Source: Acidobacteria bacterium SCN 69-37
Lineage (GTDB): Bacteria > Acidobacteriota > Vicinamibacteria > Vicinamibacterales > SCN-69-37
Direction of reading: 5' to 3'
DNA length: 64,000 nucleotides
NCBI GenBank assembly: GCA_001724025.1
Contig: MEDJ01000022.1
Coordinates: 62,001 to 126,000 of the forward strand
The first letter of the stretch is position 1. Each line of letters starts with the position of its first letter. Made by a program: the position numbers and the translations under genes. Below are positions 16,600 through 27,995 of the stretch, one piece after another. The notes below the pieces were generated by a model, which was given only the letters and a program-made list of their open reading frames with translations, had not been told where the DNA came from and did not search any database.

Positions 16600-18996
16600 A
16601 TGCAACGTCCGCCGGTTCCCGGCTCGCTCGTCTGGCTGCGCCAGCGTCGCTGGCGCGTCCTCCACACCCAGGCCGATCGCCGCGTCGCCAGGCTCGACGT
16701 CGCCGGTCCCACCACCCGGCTGACGGTCGTCACGCCGTTCGATCGCCCGCGCCTCGTCACCCCGGATCGGCGACCGGTACGCGTGCGCCGCCAGCAGGCC
16801 CGCGCCCGACTGGCGGCCCTCGTGGCCGCAGCGCCCGGCGCGCGGCTCCCGCACACCGCCGTCGAGAGCCGGATCGAACTCTGGCCCCACCAGTTCGAGC
16901 CGGTCGCCGCCGTGCTCGACGGCCACCGCCGCCTGCTGATCGCCGACGAGGTGGGTCTCGGCAAGACGATTCAGGCAGGCCTGATCCTGGCCGAACTGAT
17001 CCACCGCCAGCCGATGACAACCGCGCTCGTCATCACGCCCGCCGGACTCTGCCGCCAATGGCGCGATGAACTCCGCCGGCACTTCGCGCTGGAGGCGCGC
17101 ACCATCGACGAAGACGTCGACTTCGCGATCGCCACCGGCTCCCGCGAGACGAATCCGTGGCGACGCCCGGGCCTCCGGATCGTCTCGGTCGATCACCTCA
17201 AACAGCCCCACGTGCTCGGGGGCCTGCCGCTCGATCCCTGGGACGTCCTCGTCATCGACGAGGCGCACACGGTGACGGGCGCGTCCGATCGCCACGAGGC
17301 CTGTGACGAACTCGGCCGGCGGGCCCGGCGCGTCATCCTGCTGTCAGCCACGCCCCACGATGGCGACGCCGCGCGGTTCGCCAGGCTCGTCCGCCTGGGC
17401 GCGCTGCCCTGCGAGGGCGACACGCTGACGGTATTCCGTCGCACGCGCACGGACGTCCGCCTGCCGCACGGACGCGTGGTGCGCTGGTGTCGCGTCGAAC
17501 CCGGGCCGGCGTTCGGCCGGCTGCTCGACACGCTCGGCGCCTTCGAGCGCGCCCTGCTGGCCGGGACGCGTGCGGGCACGCGCGATGCCGCCCTGCTGCT
17601 CCTGGCGGTCTTCCGCACGCGCGCGCTCTCCACGATCGCGGCGCTCGATCGATCACTCGCCCGCCGGCTCGCCTGGCTCGACACCCCTGCCGGAACGGAC
17701 GCCGACGCGTGGCGACAACAGCGGCTCGACTTCGACGACGACGGCGTCGGCAGCGACGAAGACACAGCGTGGACCACGGCGGACACCGGGGTCCCGCGGG
17801 CACGCGAGCGCGCGTGGATCGTGCGGCTCCGCGGCGCGATCTCGGCCATGCGCGGGCGCGATCCGAAGCTGCGCCGGGTGCACGCCCTGCTCACTCGCAC
17901 GACCGAACCGGTGGTCATCTTCACCGGCTTCCGCCACTCGCTCGACGCCGTCGTCCAGGCCATCGGCACGGTGCGGCAGGTGTCGGCCATGCACGGCGCG
18001 CAGCCGCCCACCGATCGCCAGCACGCACTCGATCGCTTCCTGGCCGGGGCCACGTCCGTACTGGTTACGACGGATGTCGGCGGGCAGGGGCTGAATCTCC
18101 AGTCACGCGCACACTGGCTGATCAACCTCGATCTGCCCTGGAATCCCGCGCGGCTCGAACAACGGATCGGTCGGCTCGATCGCCTCGGGCAGCCGACGCG
18201 CGTGCATGCCACGCTGCTCGTCGCCGGCCACGCCGTCGAACAGCCGCTGATCGCCTCGCTGTCGCGTCGGACGCACGCCGCGCAGCAGCGGCTCGGCTCG
18301 TCGACGCTGGCCGACGTCACGCCGCCATCGCCCCTCGCCCTGGCGACCACCGTCATCGCAGGCACCACGCCTGCACCTCCTGTGCGGCAGCCCGACATGC
18401 AGGTGCCCCTCTGCCACGCCTATCGTCGTGTTGGCCGCGCCTGTGTGACGGTCGTCGCGCGCCGGCGACGCCTGCGACAGCACTGGCACGGCCTGACGAC
18501 GCCCGGTGGCCGGCCGACGTGGACGGACGCGTGGTTCCCCTGCCGGCCGCCGCTGCCGGTCCGCGGCCTGGCCATTGTCGCGGTCCCGCTCATCGATGGG
18601 ACCGGCGACGTGATCGAACGCGGCCTCATCGCCCTTGGCACGGCCGATCCGTGGCGGGACGCGCGCGACAGCCACCTGCTGCCCGCCGTCGTCCGAGCCG
18701 CGGTGTCCCGCCGGGTCGAGGTTCGCCTCAGGCGCCTGCGCCCGTGGCTCCGCGACGTGTCGATCCGACGCGTGGTCGCCGAACGGGCCATCGCCCGTCA
18801 CCTGTATCTGGTCGGACACCCGCGCGCTGCGCAACTGGGCCTGTTCAGTCAGCGCGCCAGCACGGCCTTCGACGAGGCGAGGCGACGAGCCGCCATCGAG
18901 GCCACGCTGGCCGCCGCACGGATCCGGGTCGAGGAAGCCCGGGGCGTGCTGACATGCGGAGACCCGGTCATCGAGTGGATCGGCGAACGGTCATGA
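16600..18996 (+). CDS. SNF2-family helicase (RapA/DrmD-like) of a helicase-methylase pair
   Basis: 798-aa superfamily-2 ATPase of the SNF2/RapA type. N-terminal region of about 90 residues, then the Q-like ELWPHQFEPV, motif I DEVGLGKT (116-123), motif II DEAH (220-223), motif III LSATPH (248-253), a second RecA lobe with TTDVGGQGLNLQ, and motif VI QRIGRLDRLGQ (about 521-531). The 260-residue C-terminal region is basic and unassigned. The next gene, an adenine methylase, starts inside the stop codon (ATGA), so they are one operon. In class 1 DISARM an SNF2 helicase (DrmD) is paired with such a methylase (DrmMI), but no drmA, drmB or drmC is here. The role is most likely phage defence or site-specific modification, which is inference. 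Confidence 0.88.
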   Translation: MQRPPVPGSLVWLRQRRWRVLHTQADRRVARLDVAGPTTRLTVVTPFDRPRLVTPDRRPVRVRRQQARARLAALVAAAPGARLPHTAVESRIELWPHQFEPVAAVLDGHRRLLIADEVGLGKTIQAGLILAELIHRQPMTTALVITPAGLCRQWRDELRRHFALEARTIDEDVDFAIATGSRETNPWRRPGLRIVSVDHLKQPHVLGGLPLDPWDVLVIDEAHTVTGASDRHEACDELGRRARRVILLSATPHDGDAARFARLVRLGALPCEGDTLTVFRRTRTDVRLPHGRVVRWCRVEPGPAFGRLLDTLGAFERALLAGTRAGTRDAALLLLAVFRTRALSTIAALDRSLARRLAWLDTPAGTDADAWRQQRLDFDDDGVGSDEDTAWTTADTGVPRARERAWIVRLRGAISAMRGRDPKLRRVHALLTRTTEPVVIFTGFRHSLDAVVQAIGTVRQVSAMHGAQPPTDRQHALDRFLAGATSVLVTTDVGGQGLNLQSRAHWLINLDLPWNPARLEQRIGRLDRLGQPTRVHATLLVAGHAVEQPLIASLSRRTHAAQQRLGSSTLADVTPPSPLALATTVIAGTTPAPPVRQPDMQVPLCHAYRRVGRACVTVVARRRRLRQHWHGLTTPGGRPTWTDAWFPCRPPLPVRGLAIVAVPLIDGTGDVIERGLIALGTADPWRDARDSHLLPAVVRAAVSRRVEVRLRRLRPWLRDVSIRRVVAERAIARHLYLVGHPRAAQLGLFSQRASTAFDEARRRAAIEATLAAARIRVEEARGVLTCGDPVIEWIGERS

Positions 18997-21900
18997 CGTC
19001 GCCAATCCCCGGGATCGGCGGCGTTCTACTTCCGGAACGCTATATCGCATCACAGCTGTTCGACGACCAGGGCAGCGGCGTACCGGTGGGCACGTCGGCG
19101 CGGATCGATCGCTGGTGGCGGACGGTCCGCTGCGGCCCGGCGTCCGCCCTCCGCGCGATCTTCGACGAGATTGCGATGCCGCTCTTCGCGCTGCTCGGCT
19201 TCTCGGCGCACGATGCGGTCTTCGATGGCGCGTGGTGTCGCACCCGCCTCGTCACACCTCGCGGCACGCCTGTCGCGCTGCTGGTGACGACCTGGGCCCA
19301 TCGCCCGTCGTCGCGGTGGGCCGACCTCGCGCGGCACGCCACGCAGATCGGTGCGGCCTGGGGCTTCGTCCTGGCGCCGCCGTTCCTCAGCCTCGTTCCC
19401 ACGACCGGACATGCCTCGCGCCGCAGCGTGGACTTCGTGCTGCCCACGCTCGTCGATCGCGGCGCCACCGCGTATCTCGCCGGCATCGCACACGCGCAAC
19501 GTTTCGATCCCCATCCCCAACCCGGCTCGCGAACGATCGCGGCCCTGCTCGCCAGGGCGTCGGCCTTCCAGGACGACGTGCGGGCCGATCTGCAGCAGGG
19601 CGTCGAACGGGCGTGGCGCACGCTGACGCCCGCGATCGATCACGCCCGGTCCGATACACACCGCGCACCGGCAGGTCCGTCGGCGGCCGACGAGGCCCTC
19701 ACGCTGATCTATCGCATCCTCTTCCTGCTCTTCGCCGAATCGCGACACCTCGTTCCGGGCCAGGGCACACTCTACGCCCGCAGCTACGCCATGGGTCCGC
19801 TGTGCCGCGAGGCGATCGACGGCGAGGCCACGGGGCTGTGGGACACGCTCGCCGCCACGAGTCGGCTCTCGCGCTTCGGGTGCCGGACCGCCGATCTGCG
19901 CGTCACGGCGTTCAACGGCGCGCTGTTCGCGCGCGCCGCCGCCCCCGTGCTCGAACAGCGTCGGCGACGGACACGCGATCGCCATGACGGTCGCGACGAC
20001 GCCCTCAGGCAGGCGCTCGTGGCACTGGGATCGCGGCCATCGCGTGCCGGCCGCGAGACGATCCACTACCGCGATCTCGGCGTGGAGCAGTTGGGCGCCG
20101 TCTACGAGCGGATCCTCGATCTCGATCCCGATCACTCACCGACGACACGGGATCGTCCAATACGCACAGCGAGCCGGCACAGCCGCCTGCGTCGCGAGAC
20201 CGGCACCTTTTATACGCCGCGCCCGCTCGCCGAGTACGTCGTGCGGCGCACGCTTGCTCCGCTCGTCGACGGCGCGCCCGCCGATCGGATCCTCGATCTG
20301 CGCGTACTCGATCCCGCGATGGGCAGCGGGGCGTTCCTCGTGGCCGCGTGCCGCTACCTGGCCGCAGCCTACGAGGACGCACTCGTCGACGAAGGCCGCC
20401 TCGCGCCGGACGACGTCGACGATCACGCACGCGCCGGCATGCGTCGCCTGATTGCCGAACGATGCCTGGCTGGCGTCGACAGCAATCCGACGGCCGTCCA
20501 TCTGGCCCGCCTCTCGATGTGGCTCACCACGCTCGCGCGCGATCGACCGCTCGGGTTTCTCGATCATCGCCTGCGGACCGGCGACAGCCTGGTGGGTGCG
20601 TGGCCGGCGGATCTCGGGCGTACACGCCTGCGCGCCGCGCGGTCGACAGGCGCGCTCCCGCTGTTCGACGCCGCAGGGCTCGACGACGCGGTGTCAGCTG
20701 CCGCCTCGCCCATTGCGGCCATGCTCCGTCGTCCCGATGACACGGTGGCCGACGTCCATGCGAAGGCGCGCCTGTGGCAGCGCTTCACGTCGGATCAATC
20801 ACCCCTGCACCGATGGCGCCTGGCCGCGCACGTCTGGTGCGCGCGCTGGTTTGCCGAGGACGACGTGCCGGGCGAGGCGGAGACGCGGGCGCTGATCGAC
20901 GCCATCACGCGCGCCGATCGCACGCTGAGCACGCCGCACGTGGCGCGTCGCCTGCGCCAGGCCGCCAGCGTGGCGGCCGCGCACCGCTTTTTCCACTGGC
21001 CGCTCGAGTTTCCCGACGTCTTCTTCGATGCGGGTGGTCACGCCTCGCCCACAGCCGGCTTCGATGCCGTCATCGGCAATCCGCCGTGGGAAATGCTGCG
21101 GCGCGATGCGGGAGACGCCGGCGCGCGTGCCACCGCGCTGTTCCGCTACGTTCGTCACGCGGGTCAATATCCCTCGTGTGGCGGCGGGCACCTGAACCTG
21201 TATCAAGCGTTCGTCGATCGCACACTGGCGCTCGTGCGGCCTGGCGGGCGGATGGGACTCGTCCTGCCGTGGAGCATCGCGACGGATGACGGTGCGGCGG
21301 CCCTGCGTCAGCGATTGTTCGAGGAGACGCGGATCGATCTCGTGGTCGGACTCGACAACGCCGACGGTCTCTTCCCGATCCACCGCGGCCTGCGGATGGC
21401 CGTCGTGGCGGCGACGCAGGGCGGTGTCACGTCGCACCTGCGCGCGGTCTTCGGCGTGCGCCGGCGTGACGACCTCGATGCGCTCCCCGCTCGCGGTGTG
21501 GAGGGCGCGCCGGCCGTGACCATGAGTAATGCCGACGTTCAGCGCGCGGGTGGTCCGACGCGGCGCATCCCCGACATCCGCCAGCCGAGGGATCTCGATC
21601 TGCTGTTGACGCTCAGCCGCCGGTTCGCGCCGTTGTCGTCGACACACGGCTGGCAGATGGCGTTCGGACGCGAACTGAACGCCACGGACATCCGCACAGA
21701 ACGCCGCACCGGCACCACCGACGGCGTCCCTGTCGTCGAGGGCAAGCACCTGGCTCCGTTCGTCGTGGATGTCGCATCAGCGACGCGGTTGCCCGTCGAG
21801 GCCGTGTACCGGCGGCTGCCGCGCCGGCGCCTCGATCATGCGCGGGTGGGCTATCGCGACGTCTCGGCCGTCGGCAACCGGCTGACACTCATCGCCGCCG

Positions 21901-22349
21901 TCATTCCGGGCGGCATGGTCACCACGCACACGGTCTTCACGTCGAAGACGCCGATCGGCCCGTTCGCGCGGCACTTCCTGTGCGCGTGCCTGAACTCGTG
22001 GGTGCTGAACCTGGTGGTCCGACTGCTGATGGGCGGGCACGTGACGACGACGCTGGCCGAGAGCCTGCCGGTGCCTGTCTGGCGAGGCGACGACGGGGAT
22101 CGACGGATAGCGGCCATCGCGCGGGTCTGCGCCAGTCGGCGCGCGCCCGAAGGAATCCAGGCCATGCTCCAGGCCCTGGTGGCCCGTCGGTTCGAGCTGA
22201 CGCGTCAGGAGTTCGCTCACGTCCTGGAGCGATCGCCGCTCGTGCCTGATGACGAACGGCGCGAGGCGCAGCAGTGCTTCGATCGATTGGAGAGTGGGCT
22301 GACAGATCTCAGGCGCCAGGTACGTCGCGCAGCTGAGCCGCTTCCGTGA
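18993..22349 (+). CDS. Large N6-adenine DNA methyltransferase (Eco57I/DrmMI-like)
   Basis: 1118-aa methylase. SAM-binding motif I DPAMGSGAF starts at Asp440 and is preceded by the YTPRPLAEYVVRR helix typical of gamma-class enzymes; catalytic motif IV NPPW is at 696-699. The 420-residue N-terminal region resembles the N-terminal part of Eco57I-like proteins (a long LARHATQIGAAWGFVLAPP section where many have an LVTNG strand) but shows no convincing PD-(D/E)xK residues, so nuclease activity is not supported. The last 350 residues look like a target-recognition part (EGKHLAPFVV, later TTTLAESLPVPVW). The start at 18993 is coupled to the helicase stop; the open frame upstream only reads through the helicase gene. 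The 3' end overlaps convergent hemD by 41 bp. Confidence 0.9.
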   Translation: MTSPIPGIGGVLLPERYIASQLFDDQGSGVPVGTSARIDRWWRTVRCGPASALRAIFDEIAMPLFALLGFSAHDAVFDGAWCRTRLVTPRGTPVALLVTTWAHRPSSRWADLARHATQIGAAWGFVLAPPFLSLVPTTGHASRRSVDFVLPTLVDRGATAYLAGIAHAQRFDPHPQPGSRTIAALLARASAFQDDVRADLQQGVERAWRTLTPAIDHARSDTHRAPAGPSAADEALTLIYRILFLLFAESRHLVPGQGTLYARSYAMGPLCREAIDGEATGLWDTLAATSRLSRFGCRTADLRVTAFNGALFARAAAPVLEQRRRRTRDRHDGRDDALRQALVALGSRPSRAGRETIHYRDLGVEQLGAVYERILDLDPDHSPTTRDRPIRTASRHSRLRRETGTFYTPRPLAEYVVRRTLAPLVDGAPADRILDLRVLDPAMGSGAFLVAACRYLAAAYEDALVDEGRLAPDDVDDHARAGMRRLIAERCLAGVDSNPTAVHLARLSMWLTTLARDRPLGFLDHRLRTGDSLVGAWPADLGRTRLRAARSTGALPLFDAAGLDDAVSAAASPIAAMLRRPDDTVADVHAKARLWQRFTSDQSPLHRWRLAAHVWCARWFAEDDVPGEAETRALIDAITRADRTLSTPHVARRLRQAASVAAAHRFFHWPLEFPDVFFDAGGHASPTAGFDAVIGNPPWEMLRRDAGDAGARATALFRYVRHAGQYPSCGGGHLNLYQAFVDRTLALVRPGGRMGLVLPWSIATDDGAAALRQRLFEETRIDLVVGLDNADGLFPIHRGLRMAVVAATQGGVTSHLRAVFGVRRRDDLDALPARGVEGAPAVTMSNADVQRAGGPTRRIPDIRQPRDLDLLLTLSRRFAPLSSTHGWQMAFGRELNATDIRTERRTGTTDGVPVVEGKHLAPFVVDVASATRLPVEAVYRRLPRRRLDHARVGYRDVSAVGNRLTLIAAVIPGGMVTTHTVFTSKTPIGPFARHFLCACLNSWVLNLVVRLLMGGHVTTTLAESLPVPVWRGDDGDRRIAAIARVCASRRAPEGIQAMLQALVARRFELTRQEFAHVLERSPLVPDDERREAQQCFDRLESGLTDLRRQVRRAAEPLP

Positions 22350-23142
22350 CCAGCAGGCCCATCTTCGGATGACTGGGTTCGAACGACGGCTCGAGGTCGT
22401 GGCGGCGGAGTTCGGCAGAGGAGGAAGGACCAATCGACCCGATGACGACGCGACCGAGCGCCGCTTTCAGATCGGCCTCGAGGCCCATCTCGGCCGCGAC
22501 CTTCAGGAAGTGAACGATCTGGATGCCCGAGGTCACGAGCATGACGTCCACGCGCCCGTCGACGACGGCGCGCACCGCCTCACGCAGCGGCTCGAGATCG
22601 TCCGGCATCGCCCACTGATACGTCGGCACGGCGGTGACGATGGCCCCGGCGCCCTGTAATGCGTCGAGCAGGTCCGTGTTCGGGACGCCGTACTCCTGCA
22701 CCGCGATCCGCTTGCCGGCCAGGGGCCACTCGGCGGCACGGGCCTCGAGCGTGGCCATCAGTTCGCGCCAGGTGTTCGGCTCGGGCGCGTTGGCCCACAC
22801 AGGCACCGAGAGTTCACGCAGCACGCCCGCGGGCTTCGGCCCGCGGGCAATGATCCGTGTGCGTCGCAGCGCGTCGACCAGCGGCGCCCGGCTGCCCGCG
22901 CGGGCGGTGGCATCGAGCAGGGCATGAATCCCGACGCCGGTCAGGAAGATGACGGCGTCGAACCGACCGGCAATGATCCCCTCGGCCAGCGCCAGCGCGT
23001 CGTCGTCAGACTCGCGCGCGACCTCGCGCATGGCGGGCGCGACGATCGGGCGGCCGCCGAACGTCTCGATGAGACTCGCGATCTGCCGCGCGCGTCGGCT
23101 CTCGAGCGCCAGCACCGTCCGATTGTCGAAGCCATCAGCCAT
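22309..23142 (-). CDS. hemD: Uroporphyrinogen-III synthase
   Basis: 277-aa HemD-family protein, which cyclises hydroxymethylbilane with inversion of ring D in tetrapyrrole synthesis. The two-lobe layout is seen in NRTVLALESRRARQIASLIETFGG at the start (read as VLALESR..), the FLTGVGIHALL strand-helix, IARGPKPAGVL, a second lobe with AVQEYG and VTAVPTYQW, and the closing VIGSIGPSSSAELRR. Sequence conservation in this family is low, but these blocks are diagnostic. ATG start. No other hem gene is adjacent. The last 41 bp overlap the end of the methylase gene on the other strand. Confidence 0.85.
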   Translation of the reverse strand: MADGFDNRTVLALESRRARQIASLIETFGGRPIVAPAMREVARESDDDALALAEGIIAGRFDAVIFLTGVGIHALLDATARAGSRAPLVDALRRTRIIARGPKPAGVLRELSVPVWANAPEPNTWRELMATLEARAAEWPLAGKRIAVQEYGVPNTDLLDALQGAGAIVTAVPTYQWAMPDDLEPLREAVRAVVDGRVDVMLVTSGIQIVHFLKVAAEMGLEADLKAALGRVVIGSIGPSSSAELRRHDLEPSFEPSHPKMGLLVTEAAQLRDVPGA

Positions 23143-23204
23143 ACGCCTGCTCCCGCGTCAGGGAGGAAGCCTCCCGGCCTCTTCCCCGCCTGTCGCCTCC
23201 CCGC

Positions 23205-24494
<1,290 letters not shown>

Positions 24495-24582
24495 CTATAC
24501 GACGGCAACTGGCCATCGGCAACCGGCTGCCGGCTACCTGCCATCGAGCTGTCGGAGCTCCGGGGGCGGACCGCAAAGCTGC

Positions 24583-24643
24583 CGGAGCCCTGAGGCTTCA
24601 GCCTCAGGGGGGTGTCCCCCGGGGCTGAAGCCCCGGGGATCCG
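24583..24643. repeat. REPIN-like pair of inverted hairpins
   Basis: Two perfect 9-bp stems with 4-nt loops face each other: CCCTGAGGC-TTCA-GCCTCAGGG (24588-24609) and CCCCGGGGC-TGAA-GCCCCGGGG (24617-24638). The loops are reverse complements and the outer ends carry CGGAGC and GGATCCG, so the element is an inverted pair of one repeat. It fills the 333-bp gap between the esterase gene and the DAC-like gene together with GC-rich low-complexity sequence. Confidence 0.8.
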
Positions 24644-24722
24644 AAGAGCTGTCCGCCGCCGCCCCGCCGTGTAGCCCGCCGTCGTGCCGCCCGCAGCCCG
24701 CCGCCCGCAGCCGCGCAGTCCG

Positions 24723-25865
24723 CTACATCAACAACGCTTCGATCCGGTGCGCGCGGACCATGCCCTCGGCAGGCGACCAGCGGAAGACCGTGAAGCGGCC
24801 GTCCTGCGACGCGACGAGTACCGTCGAATCCGGCTGATCGTGGACGAACTGCGCGGCCGACAAGTGGCGCGTGCCGCCAATCTGGTACAACGCCCCCGCC
24901 ACGCGCGCGCTGCCGTCCACGATCTCGGTGAGCAGCACGCGCTCGACCTGCGGCCGGCCGCGGCGACGGGCGATCTTCGTCCCGAAGGCGAGCAGTTCGA
25001 ACGCGTCGCTGATGATCGTCGCGCCGTCGACGGCCGTCACCCCCGCCAGCGCATCCACGGCACGACGGACGTCCGGCTGACGGTCCACGGCACCGCCCTC
25101 GCTCTCGCGCAAGATCGTCGTCAACTCGGCGTACGGCGGGGTGACGGCATAGAGCACCGGCTGCACCACCGATTCTTCCCACGCCTGGCTGCCCGACGGC
25201 ACGATGATGAGCGCACCGCCACGGCCGTGGGCCCGCATCGACACGGCCAGCTGCATGAGGACATCGGCAGATCTCGCCAGCGGCGACGGCAGATCGATGC
25301 CGAGCTTCGATGGCGCCAGGTCGTCCGTCTCCGCTACCTGCGCATCGAGCTCGGGCACGAACTTGACCTGGTCGCCCTCGAGGACCACGACGTTGACGAA
25401 CTTGCCCAGCGACTCGCCGCGACGCTTGACGACGAGCAGGCCGGAGGTGACGGTTTCAATCACCAGGCACAGGGCCGGCAGGTGCCGCGTCGTGCCCCAG
25501 ACGCGGAACTCGCCGCCACGATCGCGCCACACGCCGAGATGGATGCCCGGGCGCTCGACGGCCGGCGCCAGCTTTGCGAGCCCGGCCGGCGACAGCGGCA
25601 ACTGCCGCTCGAAGCGCAGCGGCTGCACCGTGGCCCCGGGCGGCAGAAACGCCAGCGAGATCGTCGGCGACCGGCCTTCCTCGCGCCGCAGACTCGCCCA
25701 GAACGCGGCCGCGGCAATCGTCTCGATCGTCTCGACGTCCGGCTCGGGCGCCACGGGCGTCACTTCGTGCAGCCGCGCGAGTTCGTGCTGTCTCGCCAGG
25801 TGCGCCTGGACGCGCTCGGCCATCGCGTGGACGACGGGATGGACGGAAGGCGGTTGCGGGGCCAT
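24723..25865 (-). CDS. DAC-like (DACNV-type) sensor domain protein
   Basis: 380-aa soluble protein. The C-terminal third resembles the diadenylate cyclase (DisA_N) fold: VDGATIISD corresponds to the catalytic DGA motif, and GGTRHLSAAQF to the RHR motif with the second Arg replaced by Leu, followed by a VLVASQDGRFTVF strand pair. The N-terminal two thirds is a beta-rich unassigned domain with repeated nucleotide-binding-like strands (GALIIVPSG). Such proteins are named probable DACNV sensors, thought to bind a nucleotide rather than to make c-di-AMP. The ATG at 25865 is chosen; the frame upstream runs into an intergenic repeat. Divergent from the MutS-like gene. Confidence 0.65.
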   Translation of the reverse strand: MAPQPPSVHPVVHAMAERVQAHLARQHELARLHEVTPVAPEPDVETIETIAAAAFWASLRREEGRSPTISLAFLPPGATVQPLRFERQLPLSPAGLAKLAPAVERPGIHLGVWRDRGGEFRVWGTTRHLPALCLVIETVTSGLLVVKRRGESLGKFVNVVVLEGDQVKFVPELDAQVAETDDLAPSKLGIDLPSPLARSADVLMQLAVSMRAHGRGGALIIVPSGSQAWEESVVQPVLYAVTPPYAELTTILRESEGGAVDRQPDVRRAVDALAGVTAVDGATIISDAFELLAFGTKIARRRGRPQVERVLLTEIVDGSARVAGALYQIGGTRHLSAAQFVHDQPDSTVLVASQDGRFTVFRWSPAEGMVRAHRIEALLM

Positions 25866-25995
25866 CGGCCTGCCGAGCTTATCAGGATGACGACCGCCTG
25901 CCGGCCGGATCCGCCGCCTCACCGCGCCGCCGCCCGACCTGTCGGGATCCCGGCCCGGCCTCGATAAACTTGGACGCGGTTCCGGGCCGGGCTCG

Positions 25996-26082
25996 GAGGT
26001 TGCTGAAAAGGCCAGCCCCCTCGAGTTCGAAGCCAGACGCCAACCTTCTGGCCTGGGAGCCTGCACTTTTCAGCACGCTCCC
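25996..26082. repeat. 87-bp dispersed element with inverted ends
   Basis: The ends GGAGGTTGCTGAAAAG (25996) and, inverted, GGAGCGTGCTGAAAAG (26082 reading back) match at 14 of 16 positions. The right part shares CCTTCTGGC(C/T)TGGGAGCCTGC with a second copy at 35115. The size and inverted ends resemble a miniature mobile element. It lies between the DAC-like and MutS-like genes, close to both promoters. Confidence 0.6.
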
Positions 26083-26112
26083 GGCCGACGGGCCGATGGA
26101 GGTCCCGCCCGC

Positions 26113-27897
<1,785 letters not shown>

Positions 27898-27905
27898 GGG
27901 CCGAT

Positions 27906-27972
27906 CGGAGCCCCGAGGCTTCAGCCTCGGGGGAGTCGCGGGATCCCCTGGGGCTGAAGCCCCAGGGCTCCG
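27906..27972. repeat. REPIN-like pair of inverted hairpins
   Basis: Same family as 24583. Stem 1 CCCCGAGGC-TTCA-GCCTCGGGG (27911-27932), stem 2 CCCCTGGGGC-TGAA-GCCCCAGGG (27945-27967), with outer ends CGGAGCCC and GGGCTCCG. It lies between two convergent genes (MutS-like and VWFA) and could serve as a bidirectional terminator. Confidence 0.8.
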
Positions 27973-27995
27973 AATACCGCCGCGCCGCCCGTAGC

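Noticed and set aside
18993-20300. A nuclease domain at the N-terminus of the methylase, as in type IIG enzymes
   Set aside because: I could not find a convincing PD-(D/E)xK set; the region resembles only the strand layout of such proteins.
17487-22349. A 1620-residue open frame as one giant fusion protein
   Set aside because: Its first 502 codons lie antisense-like in another frame of the helicase gene and have Arg/Ala-rich non-coding composition; the ATG at 18993 coupled to the helicase stop is the real start.
16600-23142. A full DISARM or BREX locus
   Set aside because: drmA, drmB and drmC, pglZ, brxC and similar genes are all absent; the next gene is hemD.
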